From Flagellimonas nanhaiensis (lineage in GTDB: Bacteria > Bacteroidota > Bacteroidia > Flavobacteriales > Flavobacteriaceae), in contig NZ_QTJX01000003.1 of assembly GCF_003382275.1 (NCBI RefSeq), forward strand, positions 62,001 to 126,000: 64,000 bases of DNA, read 5' to 3'. The translations under genes were made by a program, and so were the position numbers. A model generated the notes under the pieces. That model saw nothing but the letters and a program-made list of their open reading frames with translations, did no database searches and was not told the DNA's origin. Numbering within the stretch: position 1 is the first letter of the stretch; each line of letters starts with the position of its first letter. This document shows positions 41,712 to 51,557 of the stretch, in pieces.

Positions 41712-41843
41712 CTATTGAATAATCCCAACTAAATCCAGTAGTATACAAACTGGAATTGCAATCAGTATAAGAATCAGAACAATTACCATGAACCGCAGAA
41801 AGGCAACCATCATTTTGTTGCCAAAAGATATTTCATTAGACAT
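41712..41843 (-). CDS. Small membrane peptide (43 aa)
   Basis: 43 codons from the ATG at 41843-41841 to a TAG at 41712. The peptide is a short polar start (MSNEISFGNK), then one long hydrophobic helix (VAFLRFMVIVLILILIAIPVCILLDLVG, about 13-40, with one Arg). It fills a gap with no other gene between the lipoprotein and the MFS transporter (minus strand, ends 41945). The hydrophobic run in a reading frame with ATG and stop is suggestive, but no homologue is known to me. Small membrane proteins of this size often bind larger transporters. Confidence 0.5.
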   Translation of the reverse strand: MSNEISFGNKMMVAFLRFMVIVLILILIAIPVCILLDLVGIIQ

Positions 41844-41944
41844 AATAGTGTAATTTCCTTTCAATGTACGGAATTATTCACGTACCGAAGGTAAATCAAA
41901 CTTCGATATTCGATTAAAAGCTATCTTTTGGGCATGTGATGTAC

Positions 41945-43339
41945 CTACTTGTCCTTTTTTCCTTTTTTGGAACTCAGAAGTTTGCCCAATTCCTCTAGAC
42001 TTTTTCCCTTGGTCTCTGGCATCATAAAGAATACCCAGAGCAATTGAAGCACCATCATAAAAGAAAAGAAAATGAAAATTGGCCAAGGATTATCCTTGAA
42101 GATTCCAATTTCCGAATCCAGAAAAGTTGGGGTCAATAAGGTAATCAGTGCGGCAAATACCCAGTGGGTCCCAGTTCCCCAGGACTGTCCGTACGAGCGG
42201 ACTTTATTGGGGAATACTTCAGAAATGAAAACCCAAATCACAGATCCTTGTCCCACGGCGTGTGAAGCAATAAAAACAAGAATGAAGATTAGCAACAGAA
42301 CGGAACTTGCTCCGGTATAAAAACACCAACCCACCATGGCCAAGCTCAAAATATAGCCAACAGAGCCAATGTACATGAGTTGTTTACGCCCCAGCTTGTC
42401 TATAAGGGCTATACCGACAAATGTGAAAATCAGGTTGATGAATCCTATTGAAATAGAACTGAAAAGCGATTCGCCCGAGGCCAACCCTGCCCGTTCAAGT
42501 ATCTCCGGGGCATAGTATAGAACAAAGTTTATACCCGATAATTGATTGAAGAATGCAATCAAAAAAGCCAGAATCAATGATTTGTTGTATTTGCCAGAAA
42601 AGAGTTTGTCCTTTTCCTTTTCGGCCGTCTCTTGTATGGCAGCCTTAATCTGGGCAAGGTGAGAAGAGGCTTTATCAGGGTCAATTCCCAAAAGGGTGAG
42701 GGATTTGATTACCACTGATTCTTCACGATTCTTTAAAAGAAGCCATCTTGGACTATTTGGAATTCTAACCACCAACAGTGTGTAGATCAAAGCCGGTAAA
42801 CCTTCTATGCCCAGCATCCATCGCCAAGCAACATTTTCATCGAAAAGATTTCCTATGAGATAATTGGAAATGAAAGCGATCAATATTCCAAATACAATAT
42901 TGAACTGGTACAACGCTGTAAGTCTCCCCCTGTTCTCTGCAGTGGAGATTTCGGAAATATAGACGGGTGCGGCCACCGAAGAGGCACCTACACCTACACC
43001 GCCAATAAACCTAAAAAATGAAAAGCTGTAGGGTTCAGCGGCAACAGCAGAGCCTACTGCTGAAATGAAGTACAGCACTCCAATCCAAAAAAGTGTCTTT
43101 TTTCTGCCCAAACGGTCACAGGGGATGCCTCCAAAAAGAGACCCCAATACGGTTCCCCACAATGCCATGGACATGATAAATATTCCGTGAAAAGTAAAAA
43201 TGGAATCACCTAAAAACCAATTGGTGTCCCAAATTTCTTTGATAGGCTGGTTGGCTCCACTGATTACAACAGTGTCAAATCCAAATAGAAATCCTGCCAG
43301 TGCTGCGGCTATGGAAATCTTAAAAATACGGTTGTTCAT
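41945..43339 (-). CDS. MFS sugar transporter (sugar-porter family)
   Basis: 464 residues, 12 membrane segments. Family motifs: GFDTVVISGA (segment 1), SLFGGIPCDRLGRKKTLFW (D-x2-G-R-R/K), GGVGVGASSVAAPVYISEIS (P-x-Y-x-S-E), NQLSGINFVLYYAPEI (segment 7, Q-x2-G-x-N), and PETKGKSLEELG at the end. It is closest in pattern to XylE and GLUT proton symporters. Imports a hexose or pentose. Downstream of kdtA on the same strand (gap 36 nt), but the link is probably accidental. Confidence 0.93.
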   Translation of the reverse strand: MNNRIFKISIAAALAGFLFGFDTVVISGANQPIKEIWDTNWFLGDSIFTFHGIFIMSMALWGTVLGSLFGGIPCDRLGRKKTLFWIGVLYFISAVGSAVAAEPYSFSFFRFIGGVGVGASSVAAPVYISEISTAENRGRLTALYQFNIVFGILIAFISNYLIGNLFDENVAWRWMLGIEGLPALIYTLLVVRIPNSPRWLLLKNREESVVIKSLTLLGIDPDKASSHLAQIKAAIQETAEKEKDKLFSGKYNKSLILAFLIAFFNQLSGINFVLYYAPEILERAGLASGESLFSSISIGFINLIFTFVGIALIDKLGRKQLMYIGSVGYILSLAMVGWCFYTGASSVLLLIFILVFIASHAVGQGSVIWVFISEVFPNKVRSYGQSWGTGTHWVFAALITLLTPTFLDSEIGIFKDNPWPIFIFFSFMMVLQLLWVFFMMPETKGKSLEELGKLLSSKKGKKDK

Positions 43340-43375
43340 ATGTGTTTGGTTGGTTGTATCAAAGCTAGGGAAAAG

Positions 43376-44620
43376 TTAAAGAATAGTTTTGATTTGTTGT
43401 AAAATTAACGTTGTTGCACCCCTATTGCTTTGCACATAATCACTGTTGATCTTTCCTGTTTTTTCTCTTTCGGTCTCAGCGGTAATGAACTTGTCCATTA
43501 ACGTATTAAATTCCTCCGATCCTGATATGGAAAGAATCCCCTCTTTTTCCACTAGATCTTCTGCTTCCTTAAATCCTTTGTAGTTGGGGCCAATAATTAC
43601 AGGAATTCCATAGACGGCGGGTTCTAGGGTATTGTGAAGTCCAGTGGCAAAACCGCCTCCAACATAGGCGATGTCTGCATAGCTGTAAACTTTGGTTAGT
43701 AGACCAATGGTATCTATCACCAAAACTTCAAAATCTTCCAGATTGGAATCGCCCATTTTGGAGTAACAGACTGTCTTTTTGTCCAGGGCATCAATGATAT
43801 TGTCAACATGGGTTGGTTTTATTTCATGGGGAGCGATGACAAATTTTACGGAGGATTTTACTGAGTTGATATAGTCAATTAGGATTTTCTCATCTTCTGG
43901 CCACGTGCTACCTGAAACCAAGCACATGGACTCTCCTTTGAAATTGTTCATGAAGGACAATTCGTTATTCTGTTCCAAAATCTTAGATACCCTATCAAAA
44001 CGGGTGTCGCCACTTACGGTTACATTTTCAAAGCTTATGGAATTGAGCAATTTTTTTGAAGTTTCATCCTGAACAAAAAAATGGGCAAAGCTTTTTAGTG
44101 CATTTCTCATGAAACCGCCAAAGGGTTTAAAAAATATTTGCCTTTTAGAAAATATAGCAGAGACCAAAAGGGTTGGGACTTTTCTTTTGTTCAACTCACT
44201 GAGGTAATTGGGCCAGATTTCGTACTTCACAAAAATTGCAAGGGACGGATGGACAATATCCATAAATTTTCGTGCATTGGTGATGGTGTCCATAGGCAGA
44301 TAAACAACCAGGTCTGCGGCTTGTGTATTTTTTTTCACCTCGAAACCAGAGGGAGAAAAGAACGTAAGAACAATTTTGTAATCAGGATAGTTTGTCCTTA
44401 TGCTTTCAAGTACGGGCAGTCCTTGTTCAAACTCACCTAAGGAGGCTACGTGCATCCAAACTACCTTGTCGTATCCCGAGATATTGCTCTCTAATTGGGA
44501 GAACGATTTTTTTCGTCCTAAAACAAACAATCTAATTTTGGGATTGAAGGCTGCAATAATGTTCAATGCCAACCAGGAAACTGAAATCAAAAGGCTGTAG
44601 ATGAAACGTAGGACCAACAT
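43376..44620 (-). CDS. kdtA: WaaA/KdtA: KDO transferase for lipid A
   Basis: 414 residues. An N-terminal membrane anchor (about 4-25, FIYSLLISVSWLALNIIAAFNP) and two GT-B Rossmann domains. VVWMHVASLGEFEQGLPVLESIR (about 53-75) matches the WaaA start with the catalytic Glu; VPTLLVSAIFS and SGSTWPEDEKIL follow; ADIAYVGGGFATGLHNTLEPAVYGIPVIIGPNYKGF lies near 330-366 and binds CMP-KDO. Transfers KDO to lipid IVA in LPS synthesis. Essential in most Gram-negatives. Confidence 0.93.
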   Translation of the reverse strand: MLVLRFIYSLLISVSWLALNIIAAFNPKIRLFVLGRKKSFSQLESNISGYDKVVWMHVASLGEFEQGLPVLESIRTNYPDYKIVLTFFSPSGFEVKKNTQAADLVVYLPMDTITNARKFMDIVHPSLAIFVKYEIWPNYLSELNKRKVPTLLVSAIFSKRQIFFKPFGGFMRNALKSFAHFFVQDETSKKLLNSISFENVTVSGDTRFDRVSKILEQNNELSFMNNFKGESMCLVSGSTWPEDEKILIDYINSVKSSVKFVIAPHEIKPTHVDNIIDALDKKTVCYSKMGDSNLEDFEVLVIDTIGLLTKVYSYADIAYVGGGFATGLHNTLEPAVYGIPVIIGPNYKGFKEAEDLVEKEGILSISGSEEFNTLMDKFITAETEREKTGKINSDYVQSNRGATTLILQQIKTIL

Positions 44621-44700
44621 ATTTCGCTAAAATACATTCTTTCGAGAATAGGGCGCTATGGTATCTTAATTTCTTAATTTTGAAGCATCAAAATAATCGG

Positions 44701-45855
44701 ATGAAAAAAATACAAATGGTTGACCTTAAAGGTCAGTATGAAGGTATTAAGACGGAAGTGAACAATTCCATTAGTGAAATTTTAAATTCCTCGGCATTTA
44801 TAAACGGTCCGCATGTCCACGCTTTTCAAAAAGAACTGGAAGACTATCTTGGTGTAAAGCATGTGATTCCCTGTGCCAATGGGACCGATGCTCTTCAGAT
44901 TTGTATGATGGGCCTTGGGCTGCAACCTGGGGATGAGGTCATTACTGCTGACTTCACGTTTGCGGCAACAGTTGAGGTAATTGCGCTCTTAAATTTGACC
45001 CCAGTTTTGGTGGATGTTGAGCCGGATACGTTCAACATAGACGTCAAAGCCATTGAAAAAGCAATAACTCCAAGAACCAAAGCCATAGTTCCAGTGCATT
45101 TGTTTGGGCAATGTGCAGATATGGATGCAATCATGGAACTGGCCAAAAAGCACAATTTGTATGTTATTGAGGACAATGCTCAGGCCATAGGCGCTACCTA
45201 TACTTCAAAAGATGGAACAAAACAAAAAGCAGGCACCATGGGTCATGTGGCTTCAACCTCTTTTTTTCCATCAAAAAATTTGGGATGCTATGGAGATGGC
45301 GGTGCCATTTTTACCAATGATGATGACCTTGCCCATACTATTCGTGGCATGGTAAATCATGGTATGTACAAAAGGTATTATCACGATGTGGTAGGGGTCA
45401 ACTCAAGATTGGATTCCATTCAAGCCGCTGTTCTAAGGGCCAAACTTCCAAAACTGGACAGCTATAACAAGAAGCGAAGAGAAGCTGCGAAAAAATATTC
45501 AGAGGCACTCAAGGGGCAGGCCAATATTATCCTTCCTAAAACCACCAATGACTGCGATGGAATTTGTGACACGTGTGATTGCCATGTCTTCCATCAATAC
45601 ACTTTGCGTATTCTTAATGGCAAAAGAGATGCATTGGTAGAACATTTGAATGCAAATGATGTTCCCTGTGGTGTTTATTATCCCGTTCCCTTACACAAAC
45701 AAAAGGCTTATCTAGATGAGCGATACAAGGAAGAGGACTTTGGAGTCACTAACCAGCTAATTAACGAAGTGATTTCTCTTCCGATGCATACAGAGTTGGA
45801 TGATGAGCAGATTCAGCATATAACCAACCTGGTCATAAATTTTGTGAAGGAATAA
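44701..45855 (+). CDS. DegT/DnrJ/EryC1/StrS sugar aminotransferase
   Basis: 384 residues from the ATG at 44701 (MKKIQMVDLKGQYEGIKTEV). PLP Lys in TSFFPSKNLGCYGDGGAIFTND (about 185-206); CANGTDALQICMMGL binds the phosphate. These enzymes make amino sugars for LPS O-antigen or glycans. It is 2 nt upstream of galE. The Cys-rich loop CDGICDTCDCHVFHQY (about 288-303) is an unusual insertion that may bind a metal. Confidence 0.92.
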   Translation: MKKIQMVDLKGQYEGIKTEVNNSISEILNSSAFINGPHVHAFQKELEDYLGVKHVIPCANGTDALQICMMGLGLQPGDEVITADFTFAATVEVIALLNLTPVLVDVEPDTFNIDVKAIEKAITPRTKAIVPVHLFGQCADMDAIMELAKKHNLYVIEDNAQAIGATYTSKDGTKQKAGTMGHVASTSFFPSKNLGCYGDGGAIFTNDDDLAHTIRGMVNHGMYKRYYHDVVGVNSRLDSIQAAVLRAKLPKLDSYNKKRREAAKKYSEALKGQANIILPKTTNDCDGICDTCDCHVFHQYTLRILNGKRDALVEHLNANDVPCGVYYPVPLHKQKAYLDERYKEEDFGVTNQLINEVISLPMHTELDDEQIQHITNLVINFVKE

Positions 45856-45857
45856 CT

Positions 45858-46877
45858 ATGGAAATAGTCGTAACCGGAGGCCTGGGGTATATCGGTTCCC
45901 ATACTGTTGTTGAACTCCAGAACGAAGGTTTTGATGTGGTGATAATTGATGATCTTTCCAATTCTTCTATAGATGTTCTGGAAGGAATTGAATCAATCAC
46001 AGGAATGAAGCCTGCTTTTGAAAAAATCGACCTTCGGGAAAAATCAAAAGTCCAAGATTTCTTTTCAAAGCACCAGGATTTGGAAGGGGTTATTCATTTT
46101 GCGGCATCTAAAGCGGTTGGTGAAAGTGTTGAAAAACCACTTTTGTACTACGAAAACAATGTTGGGACATTGATCTACGTATTACAGGAACTGATTAAGA
46201 AGGAAAGAGCCAATTTTATTTTTAGCTCTTCCAGAACAGTGTATGGAAGGTTGGACAACAAGCCAATGTCAGAAGACTTACCGTTGCAGCCAGCAGAATC
46301 ACCCTATGGAAATACAAAAAAGATAGGGGAAGATATCCTTGAGGACACCTGTAAGGCCCATCCAAACCTATCTACTATATCGTTGCGTTATTTTAATCCT
46401 GTTGGGGCCCACCCGTCCGCACACATTGGAGAGCTGCCACTTGGAGAACCGCAAAATCTTGTACCCTATATTACCCAAACCGCAATGGGAATCCGCGAGG
46501 AACTCAAGGTTTTTGGTGGAGATTGGCCAACTAAGGATGGCACCTGCGTTCGGGATTATATTCATGTTGTGGATTTGGCAAAGGCGCACGTACAGGCGCT
46601 TAAAAGGCTGCTAGATGCTCAGAACGATTCCAATTACGAGTATTTTAATCTGGGTACCGGAGAGGGAAACACGGTCTTGGAGGTTATTGAAAGTTTTGAA
46701 AGAGTTTCTAGCAAAAAGCTAAGGTATCGTATAGTTGACAGAAGACCCGGGGACGATGCCATGGCTTATGCGGATACCAAAAAAGCCAATAATGTACTGG
46801 GATGGAAAGCTCAGTCTACTTTAGATGAAGCTATAAAGTCGGCTTGGGAATGGGAACAGAAGATTAGAAGCAATTAA
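45858..46877 (+). CDS. galE: UDP-glucose 4-epimerase
   Basis: 339 residues, an extended short-chain dehydrogenase. GGLGYIGSH (about 7-15) binds NAD; Ser in FSSSRTVYG and Y-x3-K in SPYGNTKK are the catalytic residues; RYFNPVGAHPSAHIGE and RDYIHVVDLAKAH are GalE-specific. Interconverts UDP-glucose and UDP-galactose. Pairs with the aminotransferase for surface sugar supply. The usual VYG contains Arg in SSRTV where GalE mostly has SAAVYG. Confidence 0.93.
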   Translation: MEIVVTGGLGYIGSHTVVELQNEGFDVVIIDDLSNSSIDVLEGIESITGMKPAFEKIDLREKSKVQDFFSKHQDLEGVIHFAASKAVGESVEKPLLYYENNVGTLIYVLQELIKKERANFIFSSSRTVYGRLDNKPMSEDLPLQPAESPYGNTKKIGEDILEDTCKAHPNLSTISLRYFNPVGAHPSAHIGELPLGEPQNLVPYITQTAMGIREELKVFGGDWPTKDGTCVRDYIHVVDLAKAHVQALKRLLDAQNDSNYEYFNLGTGEGNTVLEVIESFERVSSKKLRYRIVDRRPGDDAMAYADTKKANNVLGWKAQSTLDEAIKSAWEWEQKIRSN

Positions 46878-46972
46878 AATTCCAATGGTTTCCCACTTAT
46901 TCATGTCCAACTCTGAGGTTGGTTCAGAATGTATACTTATTTTAGAAGACCAAATAGCTAACTCAAATAAAA

Positions 46973-48250
46973 ATGAAAAAACTTCTAACTATCTCGTTGG
47001 GCCTTTTTAGTGCCCTAATGTTTTCCCAAGAGACCTATTTGCATTGCGGGCAGATTATTGATGTAGAATCTGGGAAGGTTCTTTCCGAAAAGACCATTGT
47101 CGTTTCAGGAAAGAAAATAAAATCAATTTCAAATGGTTATCAAACAGGAAGTGAAGGGGATGTCATTGTAGATCTAAAAGACAAAACAGTGCTTCCAGGA
47201 TTGATAGATATGCATGTGCATATCGAAGGACAATCAAGTCCAAAAAGATATATCCAAAGATTTACGCTGAACGAAGCGGATGTCGCCTTTGAATCCACCA
47301 TCTATGCCAAGAAAACATTACTGGCTGGGTTTACAACGGTACGGGATCTTGGAGGTAGTGGAGTAAATATTGCGCTCAGAAAGGCTATTGACAGAGGCAC
47401 CATTATGGGGCCAAGAATTTTTACAGCTGGAAAGGCAATTGGGACCACGGGAGGACACGCCGATCCTACCAACGGCATGAAAAAATCATTGATGGGCGAC
47501 CCCGGACCAAGGGAAGGAGTGGTAAATTCTCCTGAGGATGCTAAAAAAGCAGTTCGCCAGCGATATAAAGATGGCGCTGATGTTATTAAAATAACGGCCA
47601 CGGGAGGAGTGCTGAGTGTGGCTAAAAGTGGACAAAACCCTCAATTTACATTGGAAGAGGTCAAAGCTATCGTGCAAACTGCCAAAGATTATAACATGTT
47701 GACTGCGGCACATGCCCATGGAGACGAGGGAATGCAAAGAGCAATTCTAGGAGGAATCAAGACCATAGAGCACGGTACTTTAATGAGTGAAGAAACCATG
47801 GAACTCATGGTGAAGCATAATACATATTTGGTTCCCACTATTACTGCTGGAAAACAAGCTACAGAAAGCGCAAAGATTCCGGGTTACTTTCCAGAGGTTG
47901 TCGCCAAAAAAGCACTTGAGATTGGCCCAAAGAGCCAAAGAACTTTTGGAAAGGCCTATAAAAAGGGAGTGCCCATTGCCTTTGGAACCGATGCCGGAGT
48001 TTTTCCGCATGGTGAGAACGCAAGGGAATTTGGATATATGGTAGAAGCGGGTATGCCAATTATGGAAGCCCTAAAATCTGCCACGATAACCAATGCTTCG
48101 CTTTTGGGTGTCGGAGATGAACTTGGCCAGTTAAAAGATGGATTTTTAGCTGATATCATTGCCGTGGACCAAAACCCAAAGGACGATGTAAGAACTTTGG
48201 AGAACGTGGTCTTTGTAATGAAAGATGGCAAAATAGTCAAGTCTATATAA
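46973..48250 (+). CDS. Secreted metal-dependent amidohydrolase (imidazolonepropionase/prolidase-like)
   Basis: 425 residues. A signal peptide ends LFSALMFSQ. DMHVHIEG (about 79-86) gives the first metal His pair; the carboxylated-Lys region is ADVIKITATGG; HAHGDEG and EHGTLM hold two further His; IAFGTDAGVFPHG contains the final Asp. This order fits the subtype III amidohydrolases such as Xaa-Pro dipeptidase-like and imidazolonepropionase-like secreted enzymes. Peptide or amide substrate, probably periplasmic. A single gene. Confidence 0.9.
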   Translation: MKKLLTISLGLFSALMFSQETYLHCGQIIDVESGKVLSEKTIVVSGKKIKSISNGYQTGSEGDVIVDLKDKTVLPGLIDMHVHIEGQSSPKRYIQRFTLNEADVAFESTIYAKKTLLAGFTTVRDLGGSGVNIALRKAIDRGTIMGPRIFTAGKAIGTTGGHADPTNGMKKSLMGDPGPREGVVNSPEDAKKAVRQRYKDGADVIKITATGGVLSVAKSGQNPQFTLEEVKAIVQTAKDYNMLTAAHAHGDEGMQRAILGGIKTIEHGTLMSEETMELMVKHNTYLVPTITAGKQATESAKIPGYFPEVVAKKALEIGPKSQRTFGKAYKKGVPIAFGTDAGVFPHGENAREFGYMVEAGMPIMEALKSATITNASLLGVGDELGQLKDGFLADIIAVDQNPKDDVRTLENVVFVMKDGKIVKSI

Positions 48251-48282
48251 ACCTTAGGTAAAACCTTGGACGTATATAAGGT

Positions 48283-48639
48283 ATGCTGTCCAAATTGAAC
48301 AATAGTATGGAGGTTTTGGAAGCTGCTCAGAGTAAGCAGCTCTACCAAAAAATGTTGGTGCAATTGAAAAAGGATTTTGAATTGGCCAATGTGGAATTTG
48401 AAATTTCAAATGAAATTAAGCCTTCAGAACTAAAGGGAAAACTCCACGAAAAACTCTATTTCTTGCTTATGGAAAGATTTCAAGATTATCTCAAGCTATT
48501 GTATGTGATTGATGTCCCGGAAAATGACGTCAAAAAAATCAAGAGTATAGATGTTGTTGATATTTCTGCAGAAGTATGTTTTTTGGTTTTGAAACGCGTT
48601 TGGACAAAGGTCTGGTTCAAAAACAAATACAGTGCCTGA
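48283..48639 (+). CDS. Hypothetical cytoplasmic protein (118 aa)
   Basis: 118 residues with no signal peptide or membrane helix. Mixed helical and charged: LEAAQSKQLYQKMLVQLKKDFEL, then a strand (EISNEI), KPSELKGKLHEKLYFLLMERFQDYLKLLYVIDV, and a basic end (RVWTKVWFKNKY). I recognise only that similar 110-120 residue proteins are common in Flavobacteriaceae, without any assigned function. It lies 32 nt after the amidohydrolase and may be cotranscribed. Start at 48283 or 48307. Confidence 0.75.
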   Translation: MLSKLNNSMEVLEAAQSKQLYQKMLVQLKKDFELANVEFEISNEIKPSELKGKLHEKLYFLLMERFQDYLKLLYVIDVPENDVKKIKSIDVVDISAEVCFLVLKRVWTKVWFKNKYSA

Positions 48640-48690
48640 AAGATTTTTCCAATTCCAGTAACGTTTATGGGCTGCCAATTGTATTTGTTG

Positions 48691-48698
48691 TATTTTTG
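48691..48698 (+). promoter_or_regulatory. Probable -7 box of sucA
   Basis: TATTTTTG, exact match to TAnnTTTG, 32 nt before the sucA ATG. No F- or G-type site upstream. Confidence 0.5.
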
Positions 48699-48730
48699 AT
48701 GAAATTTTTTTGATAGGTTTTAGTTAGAAG

Positions 48731-51535
48731 ATGTCCATGGACAAATATTCATTCTTAAATGCTGCGCATACCTCATTTTTTGCGGAGCTATACGATAAAT
48801 ACCTGACCAGCCCTGATAGTATTGAGCCCAGTTGGAGGGCTTTTTTTCAAGGGTTTGATTTTGGCTTGGAGAGTTCCCTTGATGATTTGGGAATTGAAGT
48901 AGGGCAGAATGGAACAGTGGCTCTTGCCAATGGAGAACAGGTTGCCATACCAGATACACTTCAAAAGGAATTTCAAGTAATTCGGCTTATAGACGGATAT
49001 CGATCTAGAGGACACTTGTTTACCAAGACCAATCCAGTAAGAAAAAGAAGAAAATACGTTCCCACCCTCGATATTGCCAATTTTGGACTTGGAGAAGAAG
49101 ACCTGAATACAGTTTTTGATGCTGGTCGAATCATCGGGATAGGGTCAAGTTCCCTCAGGGATATTATAGCTCACCTAGAACGTATTTATTGTGATGCTAT
49201 TGGAGTGGAATACATGTATATCCGTACTCCAGAACGCATACAGTGGATTCAGGATTGGCTCAATGTCAATGACAACCACCCCAACTTTACCCCAGAGGAA
49301 AAAAAGAACATTCTACGAAAGTTGAATGAAGCTGTTTCCTTTGAAAGCTTTCTGCATACCAAATACGTAGGACAAAAACGATTTTCCCTTGAAGGAGGAG
49401 AATCATTGATTCCAGCATTGGATGTGATTATTGAAAAGGCTGCGGATGCCGGGGTGAAGCAATTTGTGATGGGTATGGCCCACCGGGGGAGGTTGAATGT
49501 GTTGACCAATATTTTCGGGAAATCCCCAAAGGATATCTTCAGTGAGTTTGATGGAAAGGATTACGAGGAGACTATTTTTGATGGTGACGTAAAGTACCAT
49601 TTAGGATGGACATCAACTCGGGAAACCGATTCCGGGAAGATGGTAAACATGAACATTGCCCCAAACCCTTCGCATTTGGAAACTGTCAATTCTGTTGTAG
49701 AAGGAATAACCAGGGCTAAACAAGATAGAGATCATCAAGAAAATACCTCTGAAGTACTGCCCATTTTGGTACATGGTGATGCTGCCTTTGCAGGTCAAGG
49801 AGTGGTTTATGAAATCATTCAAATGGCCAATTTGGATGGATACCGTACGGAAGGGACCATACATATTGTCGTCAACAACCAAATAGGTTTTACCACAAAT
49901 TATTTGGATGCAAGGTCCTCAACCTACTGCACCGATGTGGGTAAGGTTACGCTCTCTCCCGTATTGCACGTAAATGCTGATGATGCCGAAGCGGTGGTAC
50001 ATGTGGCAACCTTTGCGCTTGAATATAGAATGCGATATAAAAGGGATATTTTCTTGGACCTTTTAGGCTATAGAAAATATGGGCACAACGAAGGTGACGA
50101 GCCTAAGTTTACCCAACCTCTATTGTACAAAGCAATATCAAAACATAAGAATCCAAGAGATATCTATGCGGAACGACTCATTGCTGAGGGTGTTATAGAT
50201 AAGGACTATGTGAAGGAACTGGAATTAGAGTACAAGAAAAGTCTGGAAGAAGACCTGTTGGATTCCCGAAAAATCGAGAAGACCAGGATTACGCCTTTCA
50301 TGCAAGATGAATGGGAGGGCTTTGAGCAAGTAACCGAGGAAACCATGCTAAGTTCTTTGGATACCACCTACGACATGAAGAAGTTGGATCAGGTGGCAAA
50401 AGGTATTACAGGGTTGCCGGAAGGGAAAAAGTTCCTAAGGAAATTGGAGCGATTGGTGGAAGCTCGTCGCAGAATGTATTTTGAGGACAATAAGTTGGAT
50501 TGGGCCATGGGAGAACTTTTGGCCTATGGTTCTTTGATAGAAGAGGGCTACGATGTGCGTATGACCGGACAGGATGTGGAACGTGGAACCTTTTCCCATA
50601 GACATGCGGTAATCAAGACCGAGATGCACGAGGAAGAGGTGATATTGCTGAACGAGCTTGGGAAAAACCAGAACGGGAAGTTCCATATCTATAATTCGCT
50701 CTTGTCCGAATATGCAGTAATGGGGTTTGACTATGGCTATGCCATGGCAAGTCCAAAAACCTTGACAATTTGGGAAGCACAGTTTGGTGATTTTAGCAAT
50801 GGTGCCCAGATTATCATTGACCAATACCTGTCATCGGCAGAGGATAAATGGAAGTTGCAGAACGGGTTGGTACTCTTGTTGCCACATGGATATGAAGGAC
50901 AGGGAGCTGAGCATTCGTCTGCCAGAATGGAGCGTTACCTTCAGTTATGCGCAAAAGATAACATGTTCGTGGCCGATGTAACAACACCTGCAAACCTTTT
51001 CCATCTATTCCGTAGACAAATGAAGGCGGGTTATAGAAAACCATTGGTGGTTTTCACCCCTAAAAGTTTGCTAAGGCACCCTAAGGTGCTTTCCACAAAA
51101 GAAGAAATGGCCAACGGTAGCTTCCAGATGGTAATTGATGATGACACGGTTACGGCTTCCAAGGTAAAAAGTGTGGTTTTCTGTACTGGTAAGTTCTATT
51201 ATGACTTGCTCGACAAAAGAGAAGAACTCAATAGAAAAGATGTTGCCTTGGTAAGGGTAGAACAACTCTTTCCATTGCCAGCTCAGGAAATGCGAAAAAT
51301 CATCAAAAAATATAAATCCGCGGAAGAAGTGGTATGGGCCCAAGAAGAACCAAGAAATATGGGAGCTTGGGGTCATATGCTCATGCACTTGGATGAAGCC
51401 AAACAATTTAGGGTTGCCTCGCGAAGGGTCTATGGAGCACCGGCAGCAGGAAGCGCGGTACGTTCCCAAAGACGTCATGCCCAAGTATTGGAGTATGTGT
51501 TTGATAAGTCCAAGGACAATATGTTAATTCAATAA
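48731..51535 (+). CDS. sucA: SucA: 2-oxoglutarate dehydrogenase E1
   Basis: 934 residues, normal size for E1o. N-terminal DKYSFLNAAHTSFFAELYDKY; GMAHRGRLNVLTNIFGK (about 248-264) and HGDAAFAGQGVVYE, GYRTEGTIHIVVNNQIGFTT (thiamine diphosphate binding) follow; RYGHNEGDEP-like KYGHNEGDEPKFTQP is the next conserved block, and the second half has SHRHAV and EAQFGDFSNGAQIIIDQY. It decarboxylates 2-oxoglutarate in the TCA cycle. Directly followed by sucB (gap 22 nt). Confidence 0.97.
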   Translation: MSMDKYSFLNAAHTSFFAELYDKYLTSPDSIEPSWRAFFQGFDFGLESSLDDLGIEVGQNGTVALANGEQVAIPDTLQKEFQVIRLIDGYRSRGHLFTKTNPVRKRRKYVPTLDIANFGLGEEDLNTVFDAGRIIGIGSSSLRDIIAHLERIYCDAIGVEYMYIRTPERIQWIQDWLNVNDNHPNFTPEEKKNILRKLNEAVSFESFLHTKYVGQKRFSLEGGESLIPALDVIIEKAADAGVKQFVMGMAHRGRLNVLTNIFGKSPKDIFSEFDGKDYEETIFDGDVKYHLGWTSTRETDSGKMVNMNIAPNPSHLETVNSVVEGITRAKQDRDHQENTSEVLPILVHGDAAFAGQGVVYEIIQMANLDGYRTEGTIHIVVNNQIGFTTNYLDARSSTYCTDVGKVTLSPVLHVNADDAEAVVHVATFALEYRMRYKRDIFLDLLGYRKYGHNEGDEPKFTQPLLYKAISKHKNPRDIYAERLIAEGVIDKDYVKELELEYKKSLEEDLLDSRKIEKTRITPFMQDEWEGFEQVTEETMLSSLDTTYDMKKLDQVAKGITGLPEGKKFLRKLERLVEARRRMYFEDNKLDWAMGELLAYGSLIEEGYDVRMTGQDVERGTFSHRHAVIKTEMHEEEVILLNELGKNQNGKFHIYNSLLSEYAVMGFDYGYAMASPKTLTIWEAQFGDFSNGAQIIIDQYLSSAEDKWKLQNGLVLLLPHGYEGQGAEHSSARMERYLQLCAKDNMFVADVTTPANLFHLFRRQMKAGYRKPLVVFTPKSLLRHPKVLSTKEEMANGSFQMVIDDDTVTASKVKSVVFCTGKFYYDLLDKREELNRKDVALVRVEQLFPLPAQEMRKIIKKYKSAEEVVWAQEEPRNMGAWGHMLMHLDEAKQFRVASRRVYGAPAAGSAVRSQRRHAQVLEYVFDKSKDNMLIQ

Positions 51536-51557
51536 AACTAGATAAACGAGTAAAGGA

